Assembly: GCF_003576645.1 (NCBI RefSeq)
Contig: NC_044916.1
Span: forward strand, 3,535,571 to 3,599,570
Length of the DNA: 64,000 nucleotides
Source of the DNA: Ipomoea triloba
Taxonomy: Eukaryota > Streptophyta > Magnoliopsida > Solanales > Convolvulaceae
Direction: 5' to 3'
The notes under the pieces are model-generated. The model did no database searches, was not told the origin of the DNA, and was given only the letters and a program-made list of their open reading frames with translations. The translations under genes and the position numbers were made by a program. Of the stretch, positions 35,658 to 47,031 are shown piece by piece (the stretch's first letter is position 1; each line of letters opens with the position of its first letter).

Positions 35658-36735
35658 AAAAATCAAATACGAGGACCAGACTCAAAAATTGCAACTCTTG
35701 CCAAAGCATGAGTCAACTTATTTGATGATATATGAACAAAACGGAACAAAACATCATCAAAATCTTTGAGAACACAACCCGTGTAAGAGTGATTTGGAGA
35801 GGAAGTCTCCGCCTCCTTGATAATATTAATTAAATGATACTCCGTACTTTAGTTAAGTTTTTAGATATATTATATTTGATATAAATAATACTATATATTA
35901 TTTAGTTATTGAATAAGGCGATTATAAAGTTATTCACGACTCTGTATTTTGATTTCTAATACTCCATGTGATACAAATAATATGGTAACTCAATAAAAAA
36001 TTACAAAAAAAAATGTAACTAATATTTATAATTTACAATTAAGGACAATTTAATCGGATTTAATATTAATAGAACTTACATATAAGTATTCTTTTTTGGA
36101 CAACCAGGAAAAATTTTAGTTATTACCTAAATATGTGCTTAGAAAAGTCACATAGAAAAAAATTACACTAGAAGACTATCTGCACTTAGTAAATCTTGAT
36201 CATGTATACTCTTTTACTTATTTGATTTGAAAAGCTTATAACCTTACTTCTTTCAAAAAGCTTGCCAATGCTATTCGAATGTGCATGGCAGAAATTATAA
36301 ATTAAGTAATATATACACTTCTCTCACTCATTGAAGGAGGGTCACATATCCACCATGCAATATCACAAGCTATAACACAAGCAAACTCCACCAGCCAGTC
36401 ATACATAATTCATTCTCTCTTCACCTCCGCATATCTAGGAGACACCATACTTGAATTCCTTCTTCTTTCTTTCTTAAACATGCATTTCATAAACAACCCC
36501 CACAAAAATCCCATAAACATCTAAACCAGACAAATATACATTTATCCCTTTCTGTCTTTCCCTCTGTTCAAATCATAGGAAAAACAGAGGGGCAAGAAAA
36601 AGAAGGAAATAGGAGAGATAGTAATCAACATTTCATATTTTTATTTGTATTTTTTGGGTGCGAAATTGATGAAATTAAACCATCTTGGTAGATGGATATG
36701 TAGATACTGATATGTGTGTATAGAGAGAAAAAAGG
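35658..36735. other. Intergenic region and promoter/leader of the transporter gene
   Basis: AT-rich sequence with no gene. The last 350 bases become A/C-rich and then contain AG-rich leader-like sequence just before the ATG at 36736. I cannot define a single TATA box with confidence. Confidence 0.5.
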
Positions 36736-38961
36736 ATGGATATGAAGAATGAGAAGGATGGAGGTAAGATATACAGGAAAATTGATCATGATGAAGAAAA
36801 ATATGAAGAAAGGATTAATGGAGTTGTGCATGAAGAGAAGGGAAATAACAGCAGCAAGAAATATGTGTTTGCCTGTGCCATCTTTGCTTCTCTAAATTGT
36901 GTGCTTCTTGGATATGGTTAGTCTCCCCCACTCTCTCTATATATCCCATGAAAACTACACCTCTTGTGAAAACTGCTAACTATCCCACATCTTGCAATAT
37001 CTAATTTTGTATATGAAAATTTCTCTCTAAATGCATTGTCAAGTAATTTTCTACAAAATACTGTGACATTTCTGTAATTACGATTATGTTATCTTGTACT
37101 TTTTGATTGTGCATTTGGAAACTTTTCTCCATATTCAATGTCAATTATTTTCCAAGTACACAGTCAAGCATTCCCAAATGTAATTACAAAAATGTTCAGC
37201 ATTTTTTTTTTAATTTGAGCTATTAATTATCTTTCCTCCCATCTATTAATTATCTTAGATGGACGGATGAGATTAGTTCTAATTCTTATAGGGAATAATT
37301 TTCATTTGAACCTGATTCTATATATACATGGGTGCGTTCAAATTAGAACAATTCCATTCTGTAAAAAGTAAAGACTGCCCCCCAGTCGTGCAAGATTCAT
37401 TTATGGTTGAGTGTTTTAGTTTAAAAAAAAAAATCAATATTTTTATAAAAAAGAACCCCGCGTACAGTCCTTATTAAGTAGGAGCATGTTTTCACATGAA
37501 CCCTTCCCTATATATATGTATATAGTATCTATCATGTATGTATGTTCCTGTAGCTTGTATTGAAATCAGGCATGTCACTGTACAGATATTGGTGTTATGA
37601 GTGGAGCCATTATTTTCATGCAAGAAGACCTAAAGCTCACAGAAGTGCAAGAAGAAGTTTTTGTAGGAACCCTTAGTATAATCTCCCTTTTGGGGAGCTT
37701 AGCAGGAGGAAGGACCTCAGATGCCATAGGCAGAAGGTGGACAATGGCATTTGCAGCCATTGTTTTCCAATCCGGGGCAGCTATAATGGCTCTGGCAACC
37801 ACTTTTGCAGTGTTAATGGTGGGCAGATTACTAGCAGGAATTGGACTAGGCTTTGGGATCATGATTGCCCCAGTCTACATTGCAGAGATTTCGCCCGCGA
37901 TTGAGAGGGGATCGTTCACTTCTCTCCCGGAGATTTTCACAAATTTGGGGATTCTTTTGGGGTATGTCTCAAATTATGCATTTTCTGGGCTGCCTGCACA
38001 TATAAGCTGGAGGGTTATGTTGGCTGTGGGGATTGTTCCTTCGGTTTTGGTGGGGTTTTCGTTGTGTATAATCCCAGAATCCCCGCGGTGGCTGGTGATG
38101 CAGAATCGGGTTGAGGAAGCCCGGGTGGTGCTGTTAAGGACTAATGGGGATGTGGGTGAGGTTGAAGAGAGGTTGGGGGATATTCTCAAGGCGGCCGGGG
38201 GGAAAAACGAGGGGAAAAGTGTGTGGTTTGAGCTTATGAACCCCTCGCCCGGGGTTCGAAGAATGCTGATCACAGGGTGTGGGATTCAGTGTTTTCAGCA
38301 GATGACAGGGATTGATGCCACAGTTTATTACAGCCCCACAATCTTCAAAGATGCAGGAATGGGCAGCAATTCCAAACTCCTGGCTGCAACTATGGCTGTT
38401 GGGTTAACCAAAACTCTCTTCATTTTAATTGCCATTTTCCTGATTGATAGAGTGGGGAGAAAGCCCTTGCTCTATATTAGCACAATTGGAATGACTTTTT
38501 GCCTGTTTGGTTTAGGAATCACACTTTCCTTACCCAAACATGGCTCTGATTCTAGCTCTGATTATGCTCAAATCAGCCTGGCAATCCTGTTTGTCTGTGG
38601 GAATGTGGCATTTTTCTCTGTGGGGATTGGGCCTATATGTTGGGTTCTGTCCTCTGAGATCTTCCCTTTGAGGCTGAGGGCTCAGGCGGCCGCCCTCGGG
38701 GCCGTGGGGAGTAGAGTCAGCAGTGGGGTGGTTGCCATGTCTTTCCTGTCTGTGGCTCATGCCATTACAGTGGGAGGGACATTTCTGGTGTTTGCTGCCA
38801 TATCAGCTGCCTCTATCGTGTTCGTGCACAAATGCTGCCCCGAAACCAAGGGGAAATCGTTGGAACAGATCGAAATGATGTTCCAGAATGATGGGCAGTG
38901 GGTGGATGGTGGAGTGGAGCTTGAAGATGCTCAGCATCTGATGCACAACACAGGCAGATGA
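36736..38961 (+). CDS. Polyol/monosaccharide H+ symporter, PLT4-like, two exons
   Basis: Exons 36736-36916 and 37586-38961 give 518 aa, a normal length for plant sugar transporters. The hydrophilic N-terminus (about 40 residues) is followed by KYVFACAIFASLNCVLLGYD/IGVMSGA, the first membrane helix of the polyol-transporter group. Further major-facilitator signatures are GGRTSDAIGRRW (loop 2-3), PESPRWLV (after helix 6), QQMTGIDATVYYSP (helix 7), DRVGRKPLL (loop 8-9), WVLSSEIFPLRLRAQ, and PETKGKSLEQIE at the C-terminus. Twelve membrane spans are expected. Family role: proton-coupled uptake of polyols or monosaccharides at the plasma membrane. The substrate is not predictable. The single intron after the first helix is typical of this family, and no defects are visible. 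Confidence 0.92.
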
Positions 38962-40033
38962 TGAGTAATTAGAGTTGCAGAAAAAATCAGATAGTAGAGG
39001 AATTAAGTGAAACTTTGTAGGATTTCTAGTGCAAAGGTGTGCTGATCTTTTTTCTGTTTCTAGTACTTATGTAACACTTAAGATTAAATGCTTGCATATA
39101 GGTTTCAGTTGTGTAATTGAAAACTCTGGGTATCGAGATTTACCTGTCATGTAATACCTGTGAGTTTAGGTAGTTTGGCCTGCCCGAGTTGGCAGAATTC
39201 AATCTTTTTCACCTAGAAATATAAAGCAGAAAAAGAATCAAATTTTTTGTATGGAATATAGAGAATAATCCAAAGTAATTGTTGTAAAATAATATTCAAT
39301 GAGTTGATGGATTCACATATATGGAATATGAGTTGATTTTGTCACTTTTAATCTTATGAATTATCATTAATTATTTATTGTCTTTTGATATTTTTAAAAA
39401 TCTTACAAATTTTCACTTAATTTTGTCACATTATCCGATAGATTAAGAGTTTTTTTTGCAATTTTTAGTCTTATGAGTTTAGTGACATTCCACTACTAAT
39501 ATAAATGCATATTTTTGTTTTTTCTTTTTCTTTTTTTTCGATGAAAAATTAGATGAAATCTTATCAAATTTTGTGTTAAAACTTGTAAATAACCAAAATT
39601 TATATATAAAAGTTACACTTTTTACACGTCTCGCGAATAAAATTTTTAAATTTTGATTACTCACAAGCATGTGACACAATTGTATGATATTTCATTAAAA
39701 GATTTTAAAAAAAAATTCACTCATTAACTATAAAATTAAAAGTACTAAGTCTATTAATTCTATTAATTTTATTAATTTGAGCCCTAAGCTATGAAACGAT
39801 GGTTTACGTCTCACTCAAAAGCAAGAAAAAGAACGACGAGTGTCTTTTTCTCTTGCACCAGCTCAGACTCTCAGAGCTGCCCCCTATTTTGACAATTAAT
39901 CAAACAGATGGGGTGCGAGATTTGTCTGGCGTAAAAGCGGTCCCTATTTAGCCATCATAATGCTGCTCCTCGGTGGCTTGAGAACTACACTTGCACTGCT
40001 ATTTCGACCGAGTTTCTTTACAACTCCATAAAA
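38962..40033. other. Intergenic region between transporter and epoxide hydrolase
   Basis: The transporter 3' UTR is followed by AT-rich sequence and then a more balanced stretch (39780-40033) that is probably promoter and leader of the next gene. No other gene is seen. Confidence 0.5.
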
Positions 40034-40782
40034 ATGGATCAGATAGAGCACAAGTTCATCGAGGTGAACGGGCTAAAGATCCATGTAGCCGAGGTCGGAA
40101 GCGGGTCGGGTCCAGCGGTGGTGTTCTTGCATGGCTTCCCTGAGATATGGTACTCTTGGCGCCACCAGATGATTGCCGTGGCCAAGGCCGGATTCAGAGC
40201 CATTGCAATCGATTACAGAGGATACGGGTTGTCGGATCAGCCGCCGGAACCCGAGAAAACCACCTTTCTTGACCTTGTCAACGATCTTGTTGCGCTCCTT
40301 GATGCTCTGAGCATAAAAAAGGTCAGATATTTTCAACACATTCAACTCAAGTCTTCTATCTTTCCAATACAATCTGAAAATGAGTTCGTTTTCATATCTG
40401 CATTTGTTGTATATATGAATTTGCATCGATTGTGTTACTCTTTCCGTATTGTAAAAAAGATGGGATACACTTTGCTCCTTAATTGGATCGATACAGAACA
40501 CATATCCGCTCCTTAATTGGATCGATACAGAACAAATAAGGATCTAAAGTGTCTCTTAAAAAGATTGGATACAATTTTGCCTCCACTAAAGCTCGAACCC
40601 ATTCCCTTGTTCACCGGGTGTCACTACACCACAAAGTCTTTGGCAAAAGATTGGATAAAGTATGTAATAAAATTCTTTACTATGAAAATTTTACCTATTC
40701 TAGTTTAAAAACTTTCAAATATGAGGGTAAAAAAGTAATTTTTCCTATCTTCTCTCGATATAGTTTGATTAATAACAATAAC

Positions 40783-40819
<37 letters not shown>

Positions 40820-43092
40820 GAAATGGATCAAAATTTGTATTTTTGACGAAGCAATTATATCATCAAATTTTAAAAAGATCAAATTAAGTATCATAACTAT
40901 TCATTTTGATACATTAAGGCCTATCCTTTATTATGGCCGCTTTATTCTGTCTCCACTTATGAAAGGTCAAGCCGACACAATAGGCATTGTGATGCGAAGA
41001 GCTTTGCTTGGGGAAATAGAAGGAACATGTATCACACGTGTAAAATCTGATAAAGCCCCGCATGAATATCCTACCATAGCGGGTATTCAAGAATCGGTAC
41101 ATGAGATTTTAATGAATTTGAAAGAAATTGAATTGAGAAGTAATCTATATGGAACTTGTGACGTGTCTATTTGTGTCAAGGGTCCTGGATACTGTTACTG
41201 AATATACGGAGTATATAATATATGTGTGTATGTAACTATGTATTTGCCAGGTGTTTGTGATTGGCAAGGATTTTGGAGTTTTTGTTCTGTCATACTTTTG
41301 CCTTCTCCATGAGGAGAGGGTCTCTGGGTTTGTTACACTGGGCATGCCACTGGCAGCTGGGACTGGTATTGCACAAAACATCAATCTGCCAGAAGGCTTC
41401 TATGTTTCAAGATGGAAGGTATGTTGTTTGCTCTTTCCTATAACAAGAATCATACACAATTAACTCATCAGTTTGCAGTTGTTGGGCTGTTAATGCTACG
41501 ACCGGCTCTTGTGTTAGTCATATTAAAGAGTTATGGGGGAAACCGTAGCGAAGTTGGTCAGCTGTTGGCTTGGTAACTACAAGTTTCCAAGTTCGACTCT
41601 CAGTGAGAGCGGCCTATGGCCTTCTTAGTTTGAGCCAAGCACCCTTGGCTAGTTTACTTCCTTATGGTCCTTTGCTGGCTAAGGTCATAAGGTGGGCTTA
41701 CCCAGTGTACACCCTCGGATAGTCACTGCAGGAAAGAAAAAATCATATATAGTTGAGGCATATATGGCTCAAACTCATAGTAGTGATTCGCTTTGCAGGA
41801 GCCTGGGCGAGCTGAAGCTGATTTTGGTCGCTTTGATGCTAAAACAGTTGTGAAGAATGTGTACATCCTTTTCTCCAGGAGTGAATTACCCATAGCTCAT
41901 GAAAACCAAGAGATCATGGACATTGTGGAACCATCCACTCCTCTACCCCCTTGGTTCACTGAAGTAGACTTGGAAACCTATGGTGCTTTGTATGAGAAGT
42001 CTGGATTCAGAACTGCACTGAAGGTTCCTTACAGGTAATAGGATACTTCATTTGGTTTTTCCTTGGAAAAGCGGCATATCTGGTCCCCGAGTTATACTAC
42101 ATATATAAACTCAGTCCCATCCGTGTCTGTTTTTGGTCTGTCAATTATTCTCGAGTTGATCCTTTAAATTTGGACAAAAAGTATATTTAAAAAATGCTTA
42201 AATGGCATGGGTGAATATGGAAGCTTTATTTCATCTCATCACCCGCCCTTATATTTTCGTAGTATTTCAGTGAATTTATTTGACAAACTTTGAGTTCTAA
42301 CATGATGGGGTAAACAAAGGCCATAATCCTCCAATATAGGAACTCAAAATTTGTCAAATAAATACATATAAGGGAAAAAAGAGGAAATTAAATTTCCATG
42401 TTTATCCTTGCCATTTAAGTTTTGTTTGTTTTTTTTTTTTTAATTAAATTTTTGACCAAATCTAATGAAATATTAATGATAATGACCAATTTGTCATTTT
42501 GGGAATGATTGGGGACCAAGAAATCAAGAATAGACATGGTGAATGGGTAAATCTATACAGGATATAACTCAAGTATCATGAACCAAATATGTCATTTTCC
42601 CTGCCTTCTCCTATAAAAGGGTTAGCAGCCTTTCATAGTCAACCATGGGTAATTAAACTAGTTAGACTTTCTTTTTGGTACCTTTAAAGGAAATAAGATT
42701 AAATCCGAGACTTCTTACATAAAGTCATATGCCACTAGACTACAAGCCTGTTGGTTGAACCGACTATAGACTAACAGACCTTGCTAATTTGACTTGTTTG
42801 CATATATATAATGTGTTGAATATCTTTCTCTTATAGGACATTTGGTGAGCAAATTGACCTTCCTGCTGACCCCAAAGTTGAAGTCCCAGGGCTGTTTATC
42901 ATGGGGGAGAAGGATTATGCCCTAAAAGTTCCAGGCATGGAAGAGTACACAAGGAGTGGAATGTTGAAAGCTGTTGTGCCCAAATTGGAGACAGTGTTTA
43001 TTGCCCAAGGAAGCCATTTTGTTCAAGAGCAGTTGGCTGATGAGGTCAATCAGCTTATCCTCAGCTTCGTCACTGCTCATTCCTCAGCTTAA
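40034..43092 (+). CDS. Soluble epoxide hydrolase, four exons
   Basis: Exons 40034-40321, 41251-41418, 41799-42034 and 42837-43092 give 315 aa, the usual plant size. This is an alpha/beta hydrolase: [14 protein letters not shown] (oxyanion motif, residues 33-36), GYGLSD, nucleophile aspartate in VIGKDFGV (about D103), acid aspartate in [13 protein letters not shown] (about D257) and catalytic histidine in [10 protein letters not shown] (about H291). Family role: opens epoxides to vicinal diols, often acting on fatty-acid epoxides in cutin or stress metabolism, in cytosol or peroxisome. The substrate is not predictable. All catalytic residues are present, so the gene looks intact. Its introns are loaded with foreign DNA: a plastid rpoA piece and an AAT microsatellite in intron 1, a SINE in intron 2, and a fold-back element in intron 3. 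Confidence 0.92.
40775..40818. repeat. (AAT)n microsatellite in epoxide hydrolase intron 1
   Basis: A run of about fifteen AAT/AAC units starts near 40775. It is likely polymorphic. Confidence 0.9.
40925..41200 (+). pseudogene. rpoA: Nuclear plastid DNA insertion: rpoA fragment
   Basis: The reading frame encodes [20 protein letters not shown], then [20 protein letters not shown], then [20 protein letters not shown] and [18 protein letters not shown]. This is the N-terminal part of the chloroplast RNA polymerase alpha subunit, starting about 30 residues after its usual start. Similarity stops near 41200, where one extra base breaks the frame. No internal stop is present, which suggests a fairly recent transfer. 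It lies wholly inside intron 1 of the epoxide hydrolase in the same orientation and cannot be a working gene: it has no start, promoter or C-terminal domain. Confidence 0.9.
41537..41741 (+). mobile_element. tRNA-derived SINE in epoxide hydrolase intron 2
   Basis: The head GTAGCGAAGTTGGTCAGCTG (A box) and AAGTTCGACTCTCAG (B box) is followed by a tRNA-unrelated body and a short tail GAAAGAAAAAA. Imperfect flanking TCATAT repeats are present (41518-41523 and 41743-41748). The layout matches Au-like plant SINEs. Confidence 0.65.
42064..42601. mobile_element. Fold-back (MULE-like) MITE in epoxide hydrolase intron 3
   Basis: Left GGAAAAGCGGCATATCTGGT and right (reversed) GGGAAAATGACATATTTGGT begin long diverged inverted repeats. 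The arms meet at TTTGACAAACTTTGAGTTC and its mirror near 42277-42358. A target duplication was not resolved. Confidence 0.6.
42675..42775 (-). mobile_element. SINE-like fragment in epoxide hydrolase intron 3
   Basis: On the minus strand TAGTCTAGTGGCATATG (A-box like) and AGTCTCGGATTTAATC (B-box like) lie at tRNA-like spacing. It is related to the fragment at 4226. The borders are not defined. Confidence 0.35.
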
Positions 43093-43358
43093 TATTGAAT
43101 GCTTTTGAGATTACAAAAGTTAATATTGTCGAGCATGATGTATAATAAAAATAATAAATGTGTAAGTCCGACTAAAGTCGGACTATCGGATTAAACTTTT
43201 AGTTTAAATGGAATATATCTTTTTTAAGTAATAAGAGTCCATCATTGACTATTAAAATCAGAAGTTATGGTGCGCAGCTATCAATTTCCTAGTGATTTTC
43301 GTTCTTTCTGTGTTTAATTCAGTCAACCTTCACTACAGAATTTTTTTTTTTTTTTTTT

Positions 43359-44272
43359 TNNNNNNNNNNNNNNNNNNNNNNNNNNNNNNNNNNNNNNNNN
43401 NNNNNNNNNNNNNNNNNNNNNNNNNNNNNNNNNNNNNNNNNNNNNNNNNNNNNNNNNNNNNNNNNNNNNNNNNNNNNNNNNNNNNNNNNNNNNNNNNNNN
43501 NNNNNNNNNNNNNNNNNNNNNNNNNNNNNNNNNNNNNNNNNNNNNNNNNNNNNNNNNNNNNNNNNNNNNNNNNNNNNNNNNNNNNNNNNNNNNNNNNNNN
43601 NNNNNNNNNNNNNNNNNNNNNNNNNNNNNNNNNNNNNNNNNNNNNNNNNNNNNNNNNNNNNNNNNNNNNNNNNNNNNNNNNNNNNNNNNNNNNNNNNNNN
43701 NNNNNNNNNNNNNNNNNNNNNNNNNNNNNNNNNNNNNNNNNNNNNNNNNNNNNNNNNNNNNNNNNNNNNNNNNNNNNNNNNNNNNNNNNNNNNNNNNNNN
43801 NNNNNNNNNNNNNNNNNNNNNNNNNNNNNNNNNNNNNNNNNNNNNNNNNNNNNNNNNNNNNNNNNNNNNNNNNNNNNNNNNNNNNNNNNNNNNNNNNNNN
43901 NNNNNNNNNNNNNNNNNNNNNNNNNNNNNNNNNNNNNNNNNNNNNNNNNNNNNNNNNNNNNNNNNNNNNNNNNNNNNNNNNNNNNNNNNNNNNNNNNNNN
44001 NNNNNNNNNNNNNNNNNNNNNNNNNNNNNNNNNNNNNNNNNNNNNNNNNNNNNNNNNNNNNNNNNNNNNNNNNNNNNNNNNNNNNNNNNNNNNNNNNNNN
44101 NNNNNNNNNNNNNNNNNNNNNNNNNNNNNNNNNNNNNNNNNNNNNNNNNNNNNNNNNNNNNNNNNNNNNNNNNNNNNNNNNNNNNNNNNNNNNNNNNNNN
44201 NNNNNNNNNNNNNNNNNNNNNNNNNNNNNNNNNNNNNNNNNNNNNNNNNNNNNNNNNNNNNNNNNNNNNNNN
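43359..44272. other. Assembly gap (914 N)
   Basis: A run of N bounded on the left by a T run in the epoxide hydrolase 3' flank and on the right by sequence identical to position 40925 onward. Open frames translated across it are meaningless. Confidence 0.99.
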
Positions 44273-44548
44273 CCTTTATTATGGCCGCTTTATTCTGTCT
44301 CCACTTATGAAAGGTCAAGCCGACACAATAGGCATTGTGATGCGAAGAGCTTTGCTTGGGGAAATAGAAGGAACATGTATCACACGTGTAAAATCTGATA
44401 AAGCCCCGCATGAATATCCTACCATAGCGGGTATTCAAGAATCGGTACATGAGATTTTAATGAATTTGAAAGAAATTGAATTGAGAAGTAATCTATATGG
44501 AACTTGTGACGTGTCTATTTGTGTCAAGGGTCCTGGATACTGTTACTG
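44273..44548 (+). pseudogene. rpoA: Second copy of the plastid rpoA fragment
   Basis: Same sequence as 40925-41200, at the very start of the contig that follows the gap. It is part of the probable assembly duplicate. Confidence 0.85.
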
Positions 44549-44884
44549 AATATACGGAGTATATAATATATGTGTGTATGTAACTATGTATTTGCCAGGT
44601 GTTTGTGATTGGCAAGGATTTTGGAGTTTTTGTTCTGTCATACTTTTGCCTTCTCCATGAGGAGAGGGTCTCTGGGTTTGTTACACTGGGCATGCCACTG
44701 GCAGCTGGGACTGGTATTGCACAAAACATCAATCTGCCAGAAGGCTTCTATGTTTCAAGATGGAAGGTATGTTGTTTGCTCTTTCCTATAACAAGAATCA
44801 TACACAATTAACTCATCAGTTTGCAGTTGTTGGGCTGTTAATGCTACGACCGGCTCTTGTGTTAGTCATATTAAAGAGTTATGG

Positions 44885-45089
44885 GGGAAACCGTAGCGAA
44901 GTTGGTCAGCTGTTGGCTTGGTAACTACAAGTTTCCAAGTTCGACTCTCAGTGAGAGCGGCCTATGGCCTTCTTAGTTTGAGCCAAGCACCCTTGGCTAG
45001 TTTACTTCCTTATGGTCCTTTGCTGGCTAAGGTCATAAGGTGGGCTTACCCAGTGTACACCCTCGGATAGTCACTGCAGGAAAGAAAAA
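44885..45089 (+). mobile_element. Second copy of the intron 2 SINE
   Basis: Identical to 41537-41741 by constant offset. It belongs to the probable assembly duplicate. Confidence 0.6.
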
Positions 45090-45411
45090 ATCATATATAG
45101 TTGAGGCATATATGGCTCAAACTCATAGTAGTGATTCGCTTTGCAGGAGCCTGGGCGAGCTGAAGCTGATTTTGGTCGCTTTGATGCTAAAACAGTTGTG
45201 AAGAATGTGTACATCCTTTTCTCCAGGAGTGAATTACCCATAGCTCATGAAAACCAAGAGATCATGGACATTGTGGAACCATCCACTCCTCTACCCCCTT
45301 GGTTCACTGAAGTAGACTTGGAAACCTATGGTGCTTTGTATGAGAAGTCTGGATTCAGAACTGCACTGAAGGTTCCTTACAGGTAATAGGATACTTCATT
45401 TGGTTTTTCCT

Positions 45412-45949
45412 TGGAAAAGCGGCATATCTGGTCCCCGAGTTATACTACATATATAAACTCAGTCCCATCCGTGTCTGTTTTTGGTCTGTCAATTATTCTC
45501 GAGTTGATCCTTTAAATTTGGACAAAAAGTATATTTAAAAAATGCTTAAATGGCATGGGTGAATATGGAAGCTTTATTTCATCTCATCACCCGCCCTTAT
45601 ATTTTCGTAGTATTTCAGTGAATTTATTTGACAAACTTTGAGTTCTAACATGATGGGGTAAACAAAGGCCATAATCCTCCAATATAGGAACTCAAAATTT
45701 GTCAAATAAATACATATAAGGGAAAAAAGAGGAAATTAAATTTCCATGTTTATCCTTGCCATTTAAGTTTTGTTTGTTTTTTTTTTTTTAATTAAATTTT
45801 TGACCAAATCTAATGAAATATTAATGATAATGACCAATTTGTCATTTTGGGAATGATTGGGGACCAAGAAATCAAGAATAGACATGGTGAATGGGTAAAT
45901 CTATACAGGATATAACTCAAGTATCATGAACCAAATATGTCATTTTCCC
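45412..45949. mobile_element. Second copy of the intron 3 fold-back element
   Basis: Identical to 42064-42601 by constant offset. It belongs to the probable assembly duplicate. Confidence 0.6.
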
Positions 45950-47031
45950 TGCCTTCTCCTATAAAAGGGTTAGCAGCCTTTCATAGTCAACCATGGGTAA
46001 TTAAACTAGTTAGACTTTCTTTTTGGTACCTTTAAAGGAAATAAGATTAAATCCGAGACTTCTTACATAAAGTCATATGCCACTAGACTACAAGCCTGTT
46101 GGTTGAACCGACTATAGACTAACAGACCTTGCTAATTTGACTTGTTTGCATATATATAATGTGTTGAATATCTTTCTCTTATAGGACATTTGGTGAGCAA
46201 ATTGACCTTCCTGCTGACCCCAAAGTTGAAGTCCCAGGGCTGTTTATCATGGGGGAGAAGGATTATGCCCTAAAAGTTCCAGGCATGGAAGAGTACACAA
46301 GGAGTGGAATGTTGAAAGCTGTTGTGCCCAAATTGGAGACAGTGTTTATTGCCCAAGGAAGCCATTTTGTTCAAGAGCAGTTGGCTGATGAGGTCAATCA
46401 GCTTATCCTCAGCTTCGTCACTGCTCATTCCTCAGCTTAATATTGAATGCTTTTGAGATTACAAAAGTTAATATTGTCGAGCATGATGTATAATAAAAAT
46501 AATAAATGTGTAAGTCCGACTAAAGTCGGACTATCGGATTAAACTTTTAGTTTAAATGGAATATATCTTTTTTAAGTAATAAGAGTCCATCATTGACTAT
46601 TAAAATCAGAAGTTATGGTGCGCAGCTATCAATTTCCTAGTGATTTTCGTTCTTTCTGTGTTTAATTCAGTCAACCTTCACTACAGAATTTTTTTTTTTT
46701 TTTTTTTTGGAAATAGCAAATTTTGCCCTTTATGTTAGGGATGATAATTTCAATTCGCTCCGCGGTTATCTATTTGAATCCAATTTGCATGGATCGAGTT
46801 TTTTGGTTTATAGTGGGTAATGGATCATGATGAGTCTTACAAAAATTAAATGTGGCGGGTTGGGTTGGATGTGAATTTTGTATACAAAACTCACCTAAAA
46901 CTCCACCTTACCTACCATGTGTGTGTATTGTAAATTTCCCTAGAATTCCATGCTATATTACTATTTTATCCTTCTTGTTATTATTATACAAGGACATTTT
47001 AGTCTTTATTTACTTCTTTCTTTTCAAATTT

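Larger units (their letters stand above)
44599..46440 (+). pseudogene. Partial epoxide hydrolase copy, exons 2-4
   Basis: Exons 44599-44766, 45147-45382 and 46185-46440 match exons 2-4 of the gene at 40034-43092 without visible change. Exon 1, with the HGFP oxyanion motif, is absent; it would fall in or before the N gap. If the duplication is real this is a 5'-truncated copy. More likely it is the same locus assembled twice, so it should not be counted as a second gene. Confidence 0.75.
44273..46706 (+). repeat. Second copy of 40925-43358, probable assembly duplicate
   Basis: As far as I can read, this block repeats 40925-43358 base for base at a constant offset of 3348. It includes the rpoA fragment, the SINE, the fold-back element, all introns and the epoxide hydrolase 3' flank, down to the T run at 46689-46708. 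True duplicates normally diverge first in introns and homopolymers. The simplest reading is two contigs that overlap but were not merged. Confidence 0.85.

Noticed and set aside
40959..41201. An 80-codon frame as a nuclear RNA polymerase alpha gene
   Set aside because: It is only the N-terminal slice of plastid rpoA, without start context or the rest of the protein, inside an intron.
43292..44450. Long frames of 368-375 codons on both strands
   Set aside because: They consist almost entirely of N bases in the gap.
44599..46440. A second, tandem epoxide hydrolase gene
   Set aside because: It is identical through introns and repeats to the upstream copy and bounded by a gap. An unmerged contig overlap is simpler.
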